The translations under genes were made by a program, and so were the position numbers. From Nocardioides daeguensis (GTDB taxonomy: Bacteria; Actinomycetota; Actinomycetes; Propionibacteriales; Nocardioidaceae), in the NCBI RefSeq assembly GCF_019192965.1, contig NZ_JAHTKU010000022.1, positions 62,001 through 126,000 of the forward strand: DNA of 64,000 nt, in the 5' to 3' direction. The notes beneath the pieces are model-generated. The model saw only the letters and a program-made list of their open reading frames with translations, ran no database searches and was not told the origin of the DNA. Position 1 is the stretch's first letter. Every line of letters begins with the position of its first letter. Shown in pieces: positions 16,340 to 24,841 of the stretch.

Positions 16340-18442
16340 ATGCGGTCCATGAGCGACGCCGCCGACCTCCCCGTCGTCCCCGCCGAGGCCCGTGAGGAGC
16401 ACGCCCGGATCGCCGAGGAGGTCGAGGAGGCGCGCTGGCGCTACTACGTCCTCGACCAGCCGACGCTGTCCGACGCCGACTTCGACCTGCGGATGCGCCG
16501 CCTCGAGGAGCTCGAGGAGCAGTACGCCGAGCTCCGTACGCCGGACTCGCCGACCCAGAAGGTCGGCGGTGCGGTGGCGACCGAGTTCACCGCGGTCGAC
16601 CACCTGCAGCGGATGGAGAGCCTCGACAACGCCTTCTCGTTCGAGGAGCTCGCCGCGTGGCACGCCCGGCTCGGCCGCGACGGCGTCGAGGACCCCGCGC
16701 TGCTGTGCGAGCTCAAGGTCGACGGCCTGGCGATCAACCTGCTCTACGAGCAGGGGCGGCTGGTCCGCGCGCTCACCCGCGGCGACGGGCGCACCGGTGA
16801 GGACGTCACGCCCAACGTGCGCACCATCGAGGCCGTCCCGCACCGGTTGAGCGGAACCGACGAGTTCCCGGTGCCCGCGTTGGTCGAGGTGCGCGGCGAG
16901 GTCTTCCTCCCCGTCGAGGCGTTCGAGGCTCTCAACGTGGCGATGACCGAGGCCGGCAAGCAGGCCTTCGCCAACCCGCGCAACGCCGCCGCCGGGTCGC
17001 TGCGCCAGAAGGACCCGAGGGTCACCGCCACCCGTGCCCTCGGCATGGTCTGCCACGGCATCGGCGCCCGGGAGGGCTTCGAGCCCACGGCGCAGTCCCA
17101 GGCCTACGAGGCGCTCGCCGCCTGGGGCCTGCCTGTCTCCGAGCAGGTGCGGGTGTTGCCGACGCTGGCCGAGGTCGAGGGCTACATCGCCCACGCGGGG
17201 GAGAAGCGGCACAGCATCGTGCCCTACGAGATCGACGGCGTGGTGGTGAAGGTCGACGACGTCGCCCAGCAGCGGCGGCTCGGCTCGACCAGCCGGGCAC
17301 CGCGGTGGGCGATCGCCTACAAGTACCCGCCGGAGGAGGTCAACACCCTCCTCAAGGACATCCGGGTCAACACCGGGCGCACCGGCCGGGTGACGCCGTA
17401 CGGCGTGATGGAGCCGGTCAAGGTGGCCGGATCCACGGTCGAGATGGCCACGCTGCACAACGGGTACGAGGTGGCCCGCAAGGACGTGCGCCCCGGCGAC
17501 ACGGTGATCCTGCGCAAGGCCGGCGACGTGATCCCCGAGATCGTCGGGCCGGTGCTCGCGCTGCGCCCCGAGGGCCTTCCGGCCTGGGTGATGCCGACCG
17601 AGTGCCCGTCGTGCGGCACCCCGCTGGTGGAGCAGAAGCAGGGTGACAAGGACCGCCGCTGCCCCAACCACGAGCACTGCCCGGCCCAGGTCCGCGAGCG
17701 GGTCTTCCACGTCGCGGGCCGCGGCGCCTTCGACATCGAGGGCCTCGGCTACGAGGCCGCCGTCGCGCTGCTCGAGGCGGGCGCGATCGCCAACGAGGGC
17801 GACATCTTCGACCTCGACGCCGCCCGGCTGCTGACCGCGCCGCTGTTCACCCGCGCCCCCAAAAAGGGCGAGGACGGGCCGCAGCTGAGCGCCAACGGCG
17901 AGAAGCTGCTCGCCAACCTCGCCGAGCGCAAGCAGGTCCCGCTCTGGCGGGTGCTGGTCGCGCTCTCCATCCGCCACGTCGGCCCCACCGCGGCCCGGGC
18001 GCTGGCCACGGAGTTCGGCTCGATGGCCGCGATCCGCGATGCCTCCGAGGAGGAGCTGGCCGCCGCCGAGGGCGTCGGCCCGACCATCGCGGCCGCCGTC
18101 ATCGAGTGGTTCGGCGTCGAGTGGCACACCGCGATCGTCGACAAGTGGGAGGCCGCCGGTGTCCAGCTCGCCGACGAGCGCGACGAGTCGGTCGAGCGCA
18201 CCCTCGAGGGCCTCACCGTGGTCGTCACCGGCTCGCTCCAGGACTTCTCCCGCGACTCGGCCAAGGAGGCGATCCTCTCCCGTGGCGGCAAGGCCGCGGG
18301 ATCGGTGTCGAAGAAGACCGACTTCGTGGTGATCGGCGAGAACGCCGGCTCCAAGGCGGAGAAGGCCGGGCAGCTCGGCGTACCGATCCTCGACGAGGAC
18401 GGGTTCAAGAGGCTGCTCGCCGAGGGGCCGCCCGAGGCATGA
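16340..18442 (+). CDS. ligA: NAD-dependent DNA ligase
   Basis: Seals nicks in replication and repair using NAD+. The 700 residues contain the Ia domain (RWRYYVLDQPTLSDADFD), the adenylation motif ELKVDG (Lys126), an OB domain (NTGRTGRVTPYG), the four-cysteine zinc finger (CPSCGTPLVE to CPNHEHCPAQ), HhH repeats and a C-terminal BRCT domain (about 615-690, GLTVVVTGSL). ATG codons at 16340 and 16349 are both possible; 16340 is closer to AGGGA, while 16349 gives the more usual MSDAADL. It diverges from tetR. Confidence 0.95.
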   Translation: MRSMSDAADLPVVPAEAREEHARIAEEVEEARWRYYVLDQPTLSDADFDLRMRRLEELEEQYAELRTPDSPTQKVGGAVATEFTAVDHLQRMESLDNAFSFEELAAWHARLGRDGVEDPALLCELKVDGLAINLLYEQGRLVRALTRGDGRTGEDVTPNVRTIEAVPHRLSGTDEFPVPALVEVRGEVFLPVEAFEALNVAMTEAGKQAFANPRNAAAGSLRQKDPRVTATRALGMVCHGIGAREGFEPTAQSQAYEALAAWGLPVSEQVRVLPTLAEVEGYIAHAGEKRHSIVPYEIDGVVVKVDDVAQQRRLGSTSRAPRWAIAYKYPPEEVNTLLKDIRVNTGRTGRVTPYGVMEPVKVAGSTVEMATLHNGYEVARKDVRPGDTVILRKAGDVIPEIVGPVLALRPEGLPAWVMPTECPSCGTPLVEQKQGDKDRRCPNHEHCPAQVRERVFHVAGRGAFDIEGLGYEAAVALLEAGAIANEGDIFDLDAARLLTAPLFTRAPKKGEDGPQLSANGEKLLANLAERKQVPLWRVLVALSIRHVGPTAARALATEFGSMAAIRDASEEELAAAEGVGPTIAAAVIEWFGVEWHTAIVDKWEAAGVQLADERDESVERTLEGLTVVVTGSLQDFSRDSAKEAILSRGGKAAGSVSKKTDFVVIGENAGSKAEKAGQLGVPILDEDGFKRLLAEGPPEA

Positions 18443-18449
18443 TGGGCCG

Positions 18450-19466
18450 GTGAGGCGCTGGGTCCCCGTCGTCCTCCTCGCGTTGCTGGCCACGGCGTGC
18501 ACCGGTACCGAGGACTCCGGCAGCGCGCCGCGCCCGGCATCGAGCAGTCCGCCGGCGGCTCCCTCCGGGCCGCCGGACGAGCCGGCCGCCGTACCGCACC
18601 CTGTGTCGCTGCCCGCGCTCGCCCAGAAGACGTACGACGGGCGCGGACTGCGCCTGGGGGAGCAGGTCGCGCGCACTCCGCGGCACCGGCAGTACGCCGT
18701 CACCTGGCGCAGCGGTGACCTCACCGTGTCCGGGCGGCTCGCGGTCCCCGAGGGCCGCGGCCCCTTCCCGGCGGTCGTTCTCGCGCACGGCTACATCGAT
18801 CCCGCTGTCTACGTGAACGGGCAGGGCATGACCCGCGAGCGGGCCTGGTTCGGCGACCACGGGTACGTCGCGCTGCACGTCGACTACCGCGGTCACGCCG
18901 GTTCGGACCCCGACCCGAGCGGCGGGCTCGACCTGCGGCTGGGCTACACCGAGGACGTGATCAACGCGGTGCTCGCGCTGCGGGCCTGGGACGGTCCGGT
19001 CGACGACGACCGGGTCGCGCTGGTCGGACGCTCGATGGGCGGCGGGGTCGTCTACAACGCCCTCGTCGTGCAGCCCGGCCTGGTCGACGCGGCTGTCGTC
19101 TTCGCACCGGTCAGCTCCGACGCGGTCGACAACTTCGAGCGCTGGATCCGGCCGGACCCCGGCCGCGCCGGCCTCGCCCGCCGCATCCTGCGCCGGTACG
19201 GCGAGCCCTCGGCGCGGCCGGCGTTCTGGCAAGGGGTCAGTCCCCGCACCTACTTCGGCGACATCACCGAGCCGGTGCTCATCCACCACGGCACCTCGGA
19301 CGACTCCTGCCCGATCCGGTGGAGCCGGACCACGACCAGGCTCCTGCGCCGGGCCGGTGTGGACGTGACCCTGCGGACCTACCCGGGCGAGGAGCACGCC
19401 TTCGGGCCGCAGTGGGGGCGCTCGATGGAGCGGACCGGTCGGTTCTTGAGCCGCCACCTCGGTTGA
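18450..19466 (+). CDS. Secreted lipoprotein alpha/beta hydrolase (prolyl-oligopeptidase-like)
   Basis: The 338 residues start with a lipoprotein signal (VVLLALLATAC, cysteine at about 17) and a Pro/Ser-rich linker, so the enzyme should be anchored outside the membrane. The hydrolase core has VVLAHGY (oxyanion), GRSMGG (serine nucleophile), GTSDDSCP (Asp) and EEHAFG (His), resembling the S9 peptidase/dienelactone-hydrolase group. The substrate is unknown. The GTG start follows ligA by 7 bases, so it is probably cotranscribed. Confidence 0.85.
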   Translation: MRRWVPVVLLALLATACTGTEDSGSAPRPASSSPPAAPSGPPDEPAAVPHPVSLPALAQKTYDGRGLRLGEQVARTPRHRQYAVTWRSGDLTVSGRLAVPEGRGPFPAVVLAHGYIDPAVYVNGQGMTRERAWFGDHGYVALHVDYRGHAGSDPDPSGGLDLRLGYTEDVINAVLALRAWDGPVDDDRVALVGRSMGGGVVYNALVVQPGLVDAAVVFAPVSSDAVDNFERWIRPDPGRAGLARRILRRYGEPSARPAFWQGVSPRTYFGDITEPVLIHHGTSDDSCPIRWSRTTTRLLRRAGVDVTLRTYPGEEHAFGPQWGRSMERTGRFLSRHLG

Positions 19467-19486
19467 GGGCGGCCCGGCCAGAACAT

Positions 19487-19675
19487 CTAGGTGAGGAACC
19501 GCTCGGCGTCGGCACGCAGGGCGAGGGCGGCCTCGCGCCGGCCGTGGACGCTCGGGGGGCAGGGCATCCAGTAGGGGACCGCGGTCGCCTCCCGGGCGGC
19601 CAGGGACTCCTCGAGCTCGGCCAGTCGCAGCAGCTCCTGGCGGACGATTGCGTTGACGTGGTCGGTGGTGGACAT
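19487..19675 (-). CDS. Small unknown protein (62 residues)
   Basis: It starts MSTTDHVNAIVRQELLRLAE and ends RREAALALRADAERFLT. It looks like two helices around a Pro/Cys patch (YWMPCPPSV), and has ordinary actinobacterial codon use for its length. There is no clear ribosome binding site. It faces the hydrolase gene tail to tail. The family is not recognised; whether it is expressed is uncertain. Confidence 0.5.
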   Translation of the reverse strand: MSTTDHVNAIVRQELLRLAELEESLAAREATAVPYWMPCPPSVHGRREAALALRADAERFLT

Positions 19676-19745
19676 GCTTCGAGGATGATCCCGGCCGGGC
19701 GGGATCTGGAGGGCCCAAGGACCCGAAGCGGTCCGTACCTTCGGA

Positions 19746-20177
19746 CTACGACAGCGCGTGCAGCCAGCGCTCGGCGCTGTCCGGGTCCGGCACCCGGACC
19801 ACCTGCAGCCGGGGGTGGATCGCGGGCGCGCGGTCGACCCAGCCGAGATCGGGCTCGCGGACCTCGGAGCGGATCCGCCGCAGCGTGCGGCGTACGCGTC
19901 CCGCGAAGGTGGTCGGCGCCAGGTCGACCCGGACGAGCAGATCGGCACGCTCGAGGAGGAGCGGGCGGGCCCAGGCCTCCTCGGCCGTCGTCACCCAGCC
20001 GTCGAACGCCGCCAGCCGGGCCACCTCGCTCGGGCCGGTCAGGTCCCCGAGCGGGACGAGCGGGACGTCGAGAGCGGTCGCGAGGCGGTGCAGGAAGTCC
20101 GCCAGGGCGTCGCCCGGGGTGCCGGCCACGACCACGCGCTGCGGCAGGCGGCGCGGAGCGGGGGAGACGGCGTACAC
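19746..20177 (-). CDS. Adenylate-kinase/topology-modulation-like protein lacking Walker A
   Basis: The 143 residues follow the plan of small P-loop kinase-like proteins: a first strand RVVVAGTPGDALADFLHRLA, then LDVPLVPLGDL, a tryptophan motif FDGWVTTAEEAW, and ERADLLVRVDLAPTTFAGRV, which is where these proteins place a strand followed by an arginine-rich lid (RRTLRRIRSE). At the P-loop position the usual GxGKST is GTPGDALAD, so the phosphate-binding lysine and Ser/Thr are gone. It probably does not bind ATP in the normal way. The GTG start lies 7 bases after a TAGAAT box. It diverges from gatC. Confidence 0.6.
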   Translation of the reverse strand: MYAVSPAPRRLPQRVVVAGTPGDALADFLHRLATALDVPLVPLGDLTGPSEVARLAAFDGWVTTAEEAWARPLLLERADLLVRVDLAPTTFAGRVRRTLRRIRSEVREPDLGWVDRAPAIHPRLQVVRVPDPDSAERWLHALS

Positions 20178-20184
20178 CTGGCGG

Positions 20185-20249
20185 ATTCTAGGGCTGCCCC
20201 CCGGAGCCGGACGGGCCCGGGCCAGGGGTGCTGGCCCGGGCCCTAGAAT
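20185..20249. promoter_or_regulatory. Divergent leaderless promoters around an 11-bp GC palindrome
   Basis: Minus-strand TAGAAT (20185-20190) is 7 bases from the GTG at 20177; plus-strand TAGAAT (20244-20249) is 7 bases from the gatC ATG at 20257. Both are embedded in the same CCCTAGAATC sequence. Between them GGGCCCGGGCC (20213-20223) and GGCCCGGGCCC (20233-20243) form a perfect inverted repeat with a 9-base spacer, in the -35 region of gatC. Confidence 0.65.
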
Positions 20250-20256
20250 CGCGGGC

Positions 20257-20556
20257 ATGTCTCAACTCACCCGCGACGAGGTGGCCCACCTGGCCGACCT
20301 CGCCCGGATCGACCTCGACGACGCCGAGCTGGACCACCTGGCCCCCCAGCTCAACGTGATCCTCGAGGCGGTCGCGTCCATCAGCGGTGTGGCCGGCGAC
20401 GACGTGCCGCCGACCTCCCACCCGATCCCGCTCACCAACGTCTTCCGTGAGGACGTCGTCCGTCCGAGCCTGAGCGCCGAGCAGGCGCTGTCCGGCGCGC
20501 CGGAGGTCGAGGAGCAGCGGTTCCGGGTCCCGCGGATCCTGGGGGACGAGCAGTGA
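20257..20556 (+). CDS. gatC: Asp-tRNA(Asn)/Glu-tRNA(Gln) amidotransferase subunit C
   Basis: Small subunit of the GatCAB complex that converts misacylated Glu-tRNA(Gln) (and Asp-tRNA(Asn)) to the correct amide form. The 99 residues start MSQLTRDEVAHLADLARIDL and contain SHPIPLTNVFREDVVRPSL, both typical; GatC wraps around GatA. It is the first gene of gatCAB, and its stop overlaps the gatA start by 4 bases. It is probably transcribed without a leader (TAGAAT 7 bases upstream). Confidence 0.95.
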   Translation: MSQLTRDEVAHLADLARIDLDDAELDHLAPQLNVILEAVASISGVAGDDVPPTSHPIPLTNVFREDVVRPSLSAEQALSGAPEVEEQRFRVPRILGDEQ

Positions 20557-22079
20557 GCGAGATCATCACCAAGACCGCCGCCGAGCTCGCGGACCTGCTG
20601 GCCGCCGGGGAGACGACCTCCGTCGAGGTCACCCAGGCCCACCTGGACCGGATCGCCGCCGTCGACGGCGACGCCGCGTCCGGCGTGCACGCCTTCCTCC
20701 ACGTCGATGCCGAGGGCGCCCTCGCCCAGGCCGCCGAGTCCGACGCCCGCCGGGCCGCGGGGGAGGCCCGGCACCTGCTCGACGGCGTGCCGATCGCGGT
20801 CAAGGACGTGCTGGCGACCCAGGGCCTGCCCACCACCTGCGGCTCGAAGATCCTCGAGGGCTGGGTGCCGCCGTACGACGCCACGGTCGTCGGCAAGATC
20901 AAGGCCGCCGGCCTGCCGATCCTCGGCAAGACCAACATGGACGAGTTCGCCATGGGCTCCTCCACCGAGCACTCGGCGTACGGCCCGACGCGCAACCCGT
21001 GGGACCAGACCCGGATCCCCGGGGGCTCCGGCGGCGGCTCGGCCGCGGCCGTGGCGGCCTTCGAGGCTCCGCTGGCGCTCGGCACCGACACCGGCGGCTC
21101 GATCCGCCAGCCCGGTGCCGTCACCGGCACCGTCGGCGTGAAGCCGACCTACGGCGGCGTCTCGCGCTACGGCCTGGTCGCGCTCGCCAATAGCCTCGAC
21201 CAGGTCGGCCCGGTCACCCGGACCGTCCTCGACTCGGCGCTGCTGCACGAGCTGATCGGCGGCCACGACCCGCTCGACTCGACGTCGGTCGACACCCCCG
21301 TCGGCGGCTTCGTCGAGGCGGCCCGCAAGGGCGCCGCCGGCGACCTCTCCGGGCTGCGCGTGGGCGTGATCAAGGAGCTCGCCGGCGACGGCTGGCAGCC
21401 CGGCGTCATGCAGCGCTTCGCCGAGACCGTCGACCTGCTCAAGGAGCTCGGCGCCGAGGTCACCGAGGTGTCCTGCCCGACCTTCGTGCACGCGATGGCG
21501 ACCTACTACCTGATCCTGCCGGCGGAGTGCTCCTCCAACCTCGCCAAGTTCGACGCCATGCGCTACGGCCTGCGCGTCGTCCCCGAGGGCGACCCGAGCG
21601 CGGAGGCGGTCATGAAGGCGACCCGCGACGCCGGCTTCGGCGACGAGGTCAAGCGCCGGATCATGATCGGCACCTACGCCCTGTCGAGCGGCTACTACGA
21701 CGCCTACTACGGCCAGGCGCAGAAGGTCCGCACGCTCATCTCGCGCGACTTCGCGGCCGCCTTCGAGGACGTCGACGTGCTGGTCTCGCCGACCTCGCCC
21801 ACCACGGCGTTCCCGCTGGGCGACAAGCTCGACGACCCGCTGGCGATGTACCTGCAGGACCTCGCCACGATCCCGGCCAACCTGGCCGGCGTCCCCGGCA
21901 TCTCCGTCCCCGCCGGCCTCGCCGACGAGGACGGCCTGCCGGTCGGCTTCCAGGTGCTGGCGCCGGCCCTTGCCGACGACCGGCTCTACCGCGTCGGCGC
22001 CGCCGTCGAGGCGGCCCTGACCTCCCGCTGGGGTGGTCCGATCCTGGCCAAGGCTCCGACGCTGGAGGGTCCCCGATGA
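20553..22079 (+). CDS. gatA: Asp/Glu-tRNA amidotransferase subunit A (amidase)
   Basis: Releases ammonia from glutamine and channels it to GatB. The 508 residues carry the amidase signature with the Ser-cisSer-Lys triad: Lys84 in AVKDVLAT, the glycine-serine loop GGSGGGSAAAV, and Ser183 in GTDTGGSIRQPG. The GTG start overlaps gatC (GTGA), and the stop overlaps gatB (ATGA), giving tight translational coupling. Confidence 0.96.
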   Translation: MSEIITKTAAELADLLAAGETTSVEVTQAHLDRIAAVDGDAASGVHAFLHVDAEGALAQAAESDARRAAGEARHLLDGVPIAVKDVLATQGLPTTCGSKILEGWVPPYDATVVGKIKAAGLPILGKTNMDEFAMGSSTEHSAYGPTRNPWDQTRIPGGSGGGSAAAVAAFEAPLALGTDTGGSIRQPGAVTGTVGVKPTYGGVSRYGLVALANSLDQVGPVTRTVLDSALLHELIGGHDPLDSTSVDTPVGGFVEAARKGAAGDLSGLRVGVIKELAGDGWQPGVMQRFAETVDLLKELGAEVTEVSCPTFVHAMATYYLILPAECSSNLAKFDAMRYGLRVVPEGDPSAEAVMKATRDAGFGDEVKRRIMIGTYALSSGYYDAYYGQAQKVRTLISRDFAAAFEDVDVLVSPTSPTTAFPLGDKLDDPLAMYLQDLATIPANLAGVPGISVPAGLADEDGLPVGFQVLAPALADDRLYRVGAAVEAALTSRWGGPILAKAPTLEGPR

Positions 22080-23569
22080 GTGAGACGCTGGTTCCGTTCG
22101 ACGAGGTCATCGCGAAGTACGACCCCGCCCTGGGGCTCGAGGTGCACGTCGAGCTCAACACGAACACGAAGATGTTCTGCGGCTGTCCGGCGCTCTTCGG
22201 CGGCGAGCCCAACACCCACGTCTGCCCGACCTGCCTGGGCCTGCCCGGCGCGATGCCGGTCGTCAACGGCAAGGCCGTCGAGTCGGCGATCCGGATCGGC
22301 CTGGCGCTGAACTGCTCGATCGCCGAGTGGTGCCGGTTCGCGCGGAAGAACTACTTCTACCCGGACATGCCGAAGAACTTCCAGACCTCCCAGTACGACG
22401 AGCCGATCGCCTTCGACGGCTGGCTCGACGTCGAGGTCGAGGGGGAGACCTACCGGATCGAGATCGAGCGCGCCCACATGGAGGAGGACACCGGCAAGTC
22501 CACCCACGTCGGTGGCGCGACCGGCCGGATCCACGGCGCCGACTACTCGCTGGTCGACTACAACCGCGCCGGCATCCCCCTCATTGAGATCGTCACCCGA
22601 CCGATCCTGGTGCCGGCCGAGAAGGCGCCGGCCGTGGCCCGCGCGTACGTCGGTCAGCTCCGCGACCTGATCCTCGCCCTCGGCGTCTCCGACGCCCGGA
22701 TGGACCAGGGCTCGATCCGGGCCGACGTGAACCTCTCGCTCGCGCCGAAGGGCGAGACGAAGCTGGGAACCCGCTCGGAGACCAAGAACGTCAACTCGCT
22801 GCGCTCGGTCGAGCGGGCGGTGCGCTTCGAGATGTCGCGGCACGCGGGCATCCTCGACGCCGGTGGCTCGGTGCTGCAGGAGACGCGGCACTTCCACGAG
22901 GACACCGGGACGACGTCCTCGGGCCGCGAGAAGTCCGACGCCGAGGACTACCGCTACTTCCCCGAGCCCGACCTGGTGCCGGTGGCGCCGTCGCGCGAGT
23001 GGGTCGAGGAGCTGCGCGGCACCCTGCCCGAGAACCCGACGCAGAGGCGGGCCCGGCTGCAGGAGGAGTACGGCTTCTCCGACCTGGAGATGCGTGACGT
23101 CTGGGCGGCCGGTGCGCTGCCGCTGATCGAGGCCACCGTCGCCGAGGGCACCGCGCCGCAGTCGGCGCGCAAGTGGTGGGTCGCCGAGCTGCTGCGCCGC
23201 GCCAACGACGCCGGTGTCGAGCTGGCCGAGGTCGGCGTGACGCCGAAGCAGGTCGCCGAGGTGCAGGCGCTGGTCGACGCCAAGACGATCAACGACAAGC
23301 TGGCCCGCCAGGTCTTCGACGGCCTGATCGCCGGTGAGGGCACCGCGGCGGAGGTCATCGAGAAGCGCGGCCTGGCCCTCGTCTCCGACGACGGCCCGCT
23401 GCTCGCCGCCATCGACGAGGCGCTCGCCGCGCAGCCCGACATCGCCGAGAAGATCCGGGGCGGCAACCACGCCGCCGCCGGCGCGGTCATCGGCGCGGTC
23501 ATGAAGGCCACCCGCGGTCAGGCCGACGCCGCCCGGGTGCGGGAGCTGATCCTCGAGAAGCTCGCCTGA
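22076..23569 (+). CDS. gatB: Asp/Glu-tRNA amidotransferase subunit B
   Basis: Binds the misacylated tRNA, phosphorylates the side chain and transfers ammonia. The 497 residues show LGLEVHVELNTNTKMFCGC, the zinc cysteines (CGC and CPTCLGLPG), NYFYPDMPKNFQTSQYD, and a C-terminal YqeY-like helical tail that contacts the tRNA elbow. Its last codons are followed within 9 bases by a convergent gene and a strong hairpin. Confidence 0.96.
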   Translation: MSETLVPFDEVIAKYDPALGLEVHVELNTNTKMFCGCPALFGGEPNTHVCPTCLGLPGAMPVVNGKAVESAIRIGLALNCSIAEWCRFARKNYFYPDMPKNFQTSQYDEPIAFDGWLDVEVEGETYRIEIERAHMEEDTGKSTHVGGATGRIHGADYSLVDYNRAGIPLIEIVTRPILVPAEKAPAVARAYVGQLRDLILALGVSDARMDQGSIRADVNLSLAPKGETKLGTRSETKNVNSLRSVERAVRFEMSRHAGILDAGGSVLQETRHFHEDTGTTSSGREKSDAEDYRYFPEPDLVPVAPSREWVEELRGTLPENPTQRRARLQEEYGFSDLEMRDVWAAGALPLIEATVAEGTAPQSARKWWVAELLRRANDAGVELAEVGVTPKQVAEVQALVDAKTINDKLARQVFDGLIAGEGTAAEVIEKRGLALVSDDGPLLAAIDEALAAQPDIAEKIRGGNHAAAGAVIGAVMKATRGQADAARVRELILEKLA

Positions 23570-23577
23570 GCCGACTG

Positions 23578-24465
23578 CTACGGAGCCGCCTGCCCCTGGG
23601 GAACCGGGGACGGGCGGCTCCGTCGGTGTTCGGCACACTCCGCGAGCCCCGCGTAGGTCTCACGAAGGACGGCACGGACCTCCGCGGGGTGGTGCATCAC
23701 CTGTGACCAGGTGAACCGCAGCACCCGCCAGCCGGTGGCGACGAGGGCGTTGTATCGCTCGCAGTCCGCCTCGAACGCCGACTTGTCCTTGCCGTGGAAC
23801 TCCCACGACTCCGCCTCGAGCACCACGCCGGCCAGGGGATCGACGAGGTCCGGGTGCAGCACGAGGCCGCGGGCGTGGATCTCGAACTGGGGCACCATGG
23901 GTACTGCCTCCTCGATCGCCAGCGCCCTCAGCGCCGACTCGAACGGGTTGGCTGCGAGCCTGGTCGCGTGCAGCAGGACCCTGCGGTTGCGCGGGGTGGC
24001 CCAGGCCTGCAGCTCGTCGTACTCGACGGCGCGGTGCCGCAGGGCCGAGTCCGCCACGGCCAACGCGTCGGCGAACGGGAGATCGCGGGCGCACTGGAGG
24101 ACGGTCGCCAGCGGGCTGGTCGCCCACCCCTGGGTCGCGGTCCCGCGGGGGAGGGCGCATGCGTCAGCGGCCGTGATGCGTGGGACGGGCTGCCCGTGAG
24201 GTACGGCGACCTGCGGGCGGCGGGGCGGCACGCGCACCTCCCAGCCCCAGTGCAGGGCGGCGCTGAGACCTGTCACGTAGCCACCGACCAGCGCGGCCGC
24301 CCGTCTGGCCTGGTCCGCAGCGGGGAGCGCGTAGCGCCCGTGCCCGACGCGGAGGACTGTTCGCCGCTCGACGGCGGTGCGCAGCTGCCGGCGTGAGGTG
24401 AGCACGAGCAGGTCGCGTGCGGCGGCGATGCCACCCCACCGCTCGAGTGCCTCCACCGGATCCAC
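23578..24465 (-). CDS. AbiEi-antitoxin-like N-terminus joined to a DUF559 nuclease-like domain
   Basis: The 295 residues have an N-terminal winged-helix-like part (GGIAAARDLLVLTSRRQLRT, then LRVGHGRYAL) as in AbiEi-type antitoxins. The C-terminal DUF559 segment (about 205-280) has HPDLVDPLAGVVLEAESWEF, FEADCERYNALVATGWRVLR and FTWSQVMHHP, related to very-short-patch-repair endonucleases with a PD-(D/E)xK fold. Such solitary proteins are frequent in actinobacteria and their role is unknown. No AbiEii toxin gene is adjacent. The GTG at 24465 has GGGAGAG upstream; an in-frame GTG at 24519 would add 18 residues. Confidence 0.75.
   Translation of the reverse strand: MDPVEALERWGGIAAARDLLVLTSRRQLRTAVERRTVLRVGHGRYALPAADQARRAAALVGGYVTGLSAALHWGWEVRVPPRRPQVAVPHGQPVPRITAADACALPRGTATQGWATSPLATVLQCARDLPFADALAVADSALRHRAVEYDELQAWATPRNRRVLLHATRLAANPFESALRALAIEEAVPMVPQFEIHARGLVLHPDLVDPLAGVVLEAESWEFHGKDKSAFEADCERYNALVATGWRVLRFTWSQVMHHPAEVRAVLRETYAGLAECAEHRRSRPSPVPQGQAAP
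23581..23622. terminator. Hairpin between convergent gatB and the DUF559 gene
   Basis: CGGAGCCGCC (23581-23590) pairs perfectly with GGCGGCTCCG (23613-23622), with further CCCC/GGGG pairing inside. It starts 11 bases after the gatB stop and overlaps the last codons of the opposing gene. No T-run is present, as is common in high-GC actinobacteria. Confidence 0.55.
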
Positions 24466-24539
24466 CCGCTCACTCTCTCCCGGTTGCGGAGTCGGTGCGT
24501 GCGGCTCTCCACAGGCCACGTCGCGCAGCGGCCTGGTGA

Positions 24540-24565
24540 CGACACGCCGCGTCGGCGGCGTGTCG
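24540..24565. repeat. Perfect hairpin upstream of the B12 riboswitch
   Basis: CGACACGCCG (24540-24549) pairs with CGGCGTGTCG (24556-24565), extendable to 11 bp with a GTCG loop. It lies between the divergent DUF559 gene and the riboswitch, and could be an operator or a block to read-through transcription. Confidence 0.5.
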
Positions 24566-24639
24566 CAGCGGTGCGGGCGCGGGAAATGGCCGGTGGTGGG
24601 CGGATGCGGGCGTGGGGTCCCGCCGGAGGTACCCTGATC

Positions 24640-24790
24640 CGGTTACATCGAGAACACGCCCGTGGTGGGGGAAGCCGGTCGAAACCCGGCGCTGACCCGC
24701 AACCGTGGACCGCCCCTCGGGGGAGCGGTGAGCCGGAGCACCCGTCATGGCGCGTCCTGACACAACGCTGTCGCGGAGAGCAGCGGGTCA
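24640..24790 (+). promoter_or_regulatory. Cobalamin riboswitch
   Basis: The conserved core is clear: GGGGAAGCCGGT (24667-24678), CCCGGCGCTGACCCGCAACC (24685-24704) and the B12-box-like segment AGCCGGAGCACCCG (24731-24744). Adenosylcobalamin binding to such RNAs lowers expression of uptake or synthesis genes. Downstream, GGCCCAG/CTGGGCC (24793-24811) forms a hairpin ahead of GGGAAGG and the ATG at 24842, so control may act on translation. It regulates the five-gene operon that follows. Confidence 0.9.
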
Positions 24791-24841
24791 GCGGCCCAGG
24801 ACCTCTGGGCCCGCCCGCCGGTTGCAGCGGGAAGGCCCCAC

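Noticed and set aside
23578..24465. AbiEi/DUF559 gene considered as a complete toxin-antitoxin or phage-defence system
   Set aside because: There is no AbiEii nucleotidyltransferase or other partner on either side; only a solitary protein can be supported.
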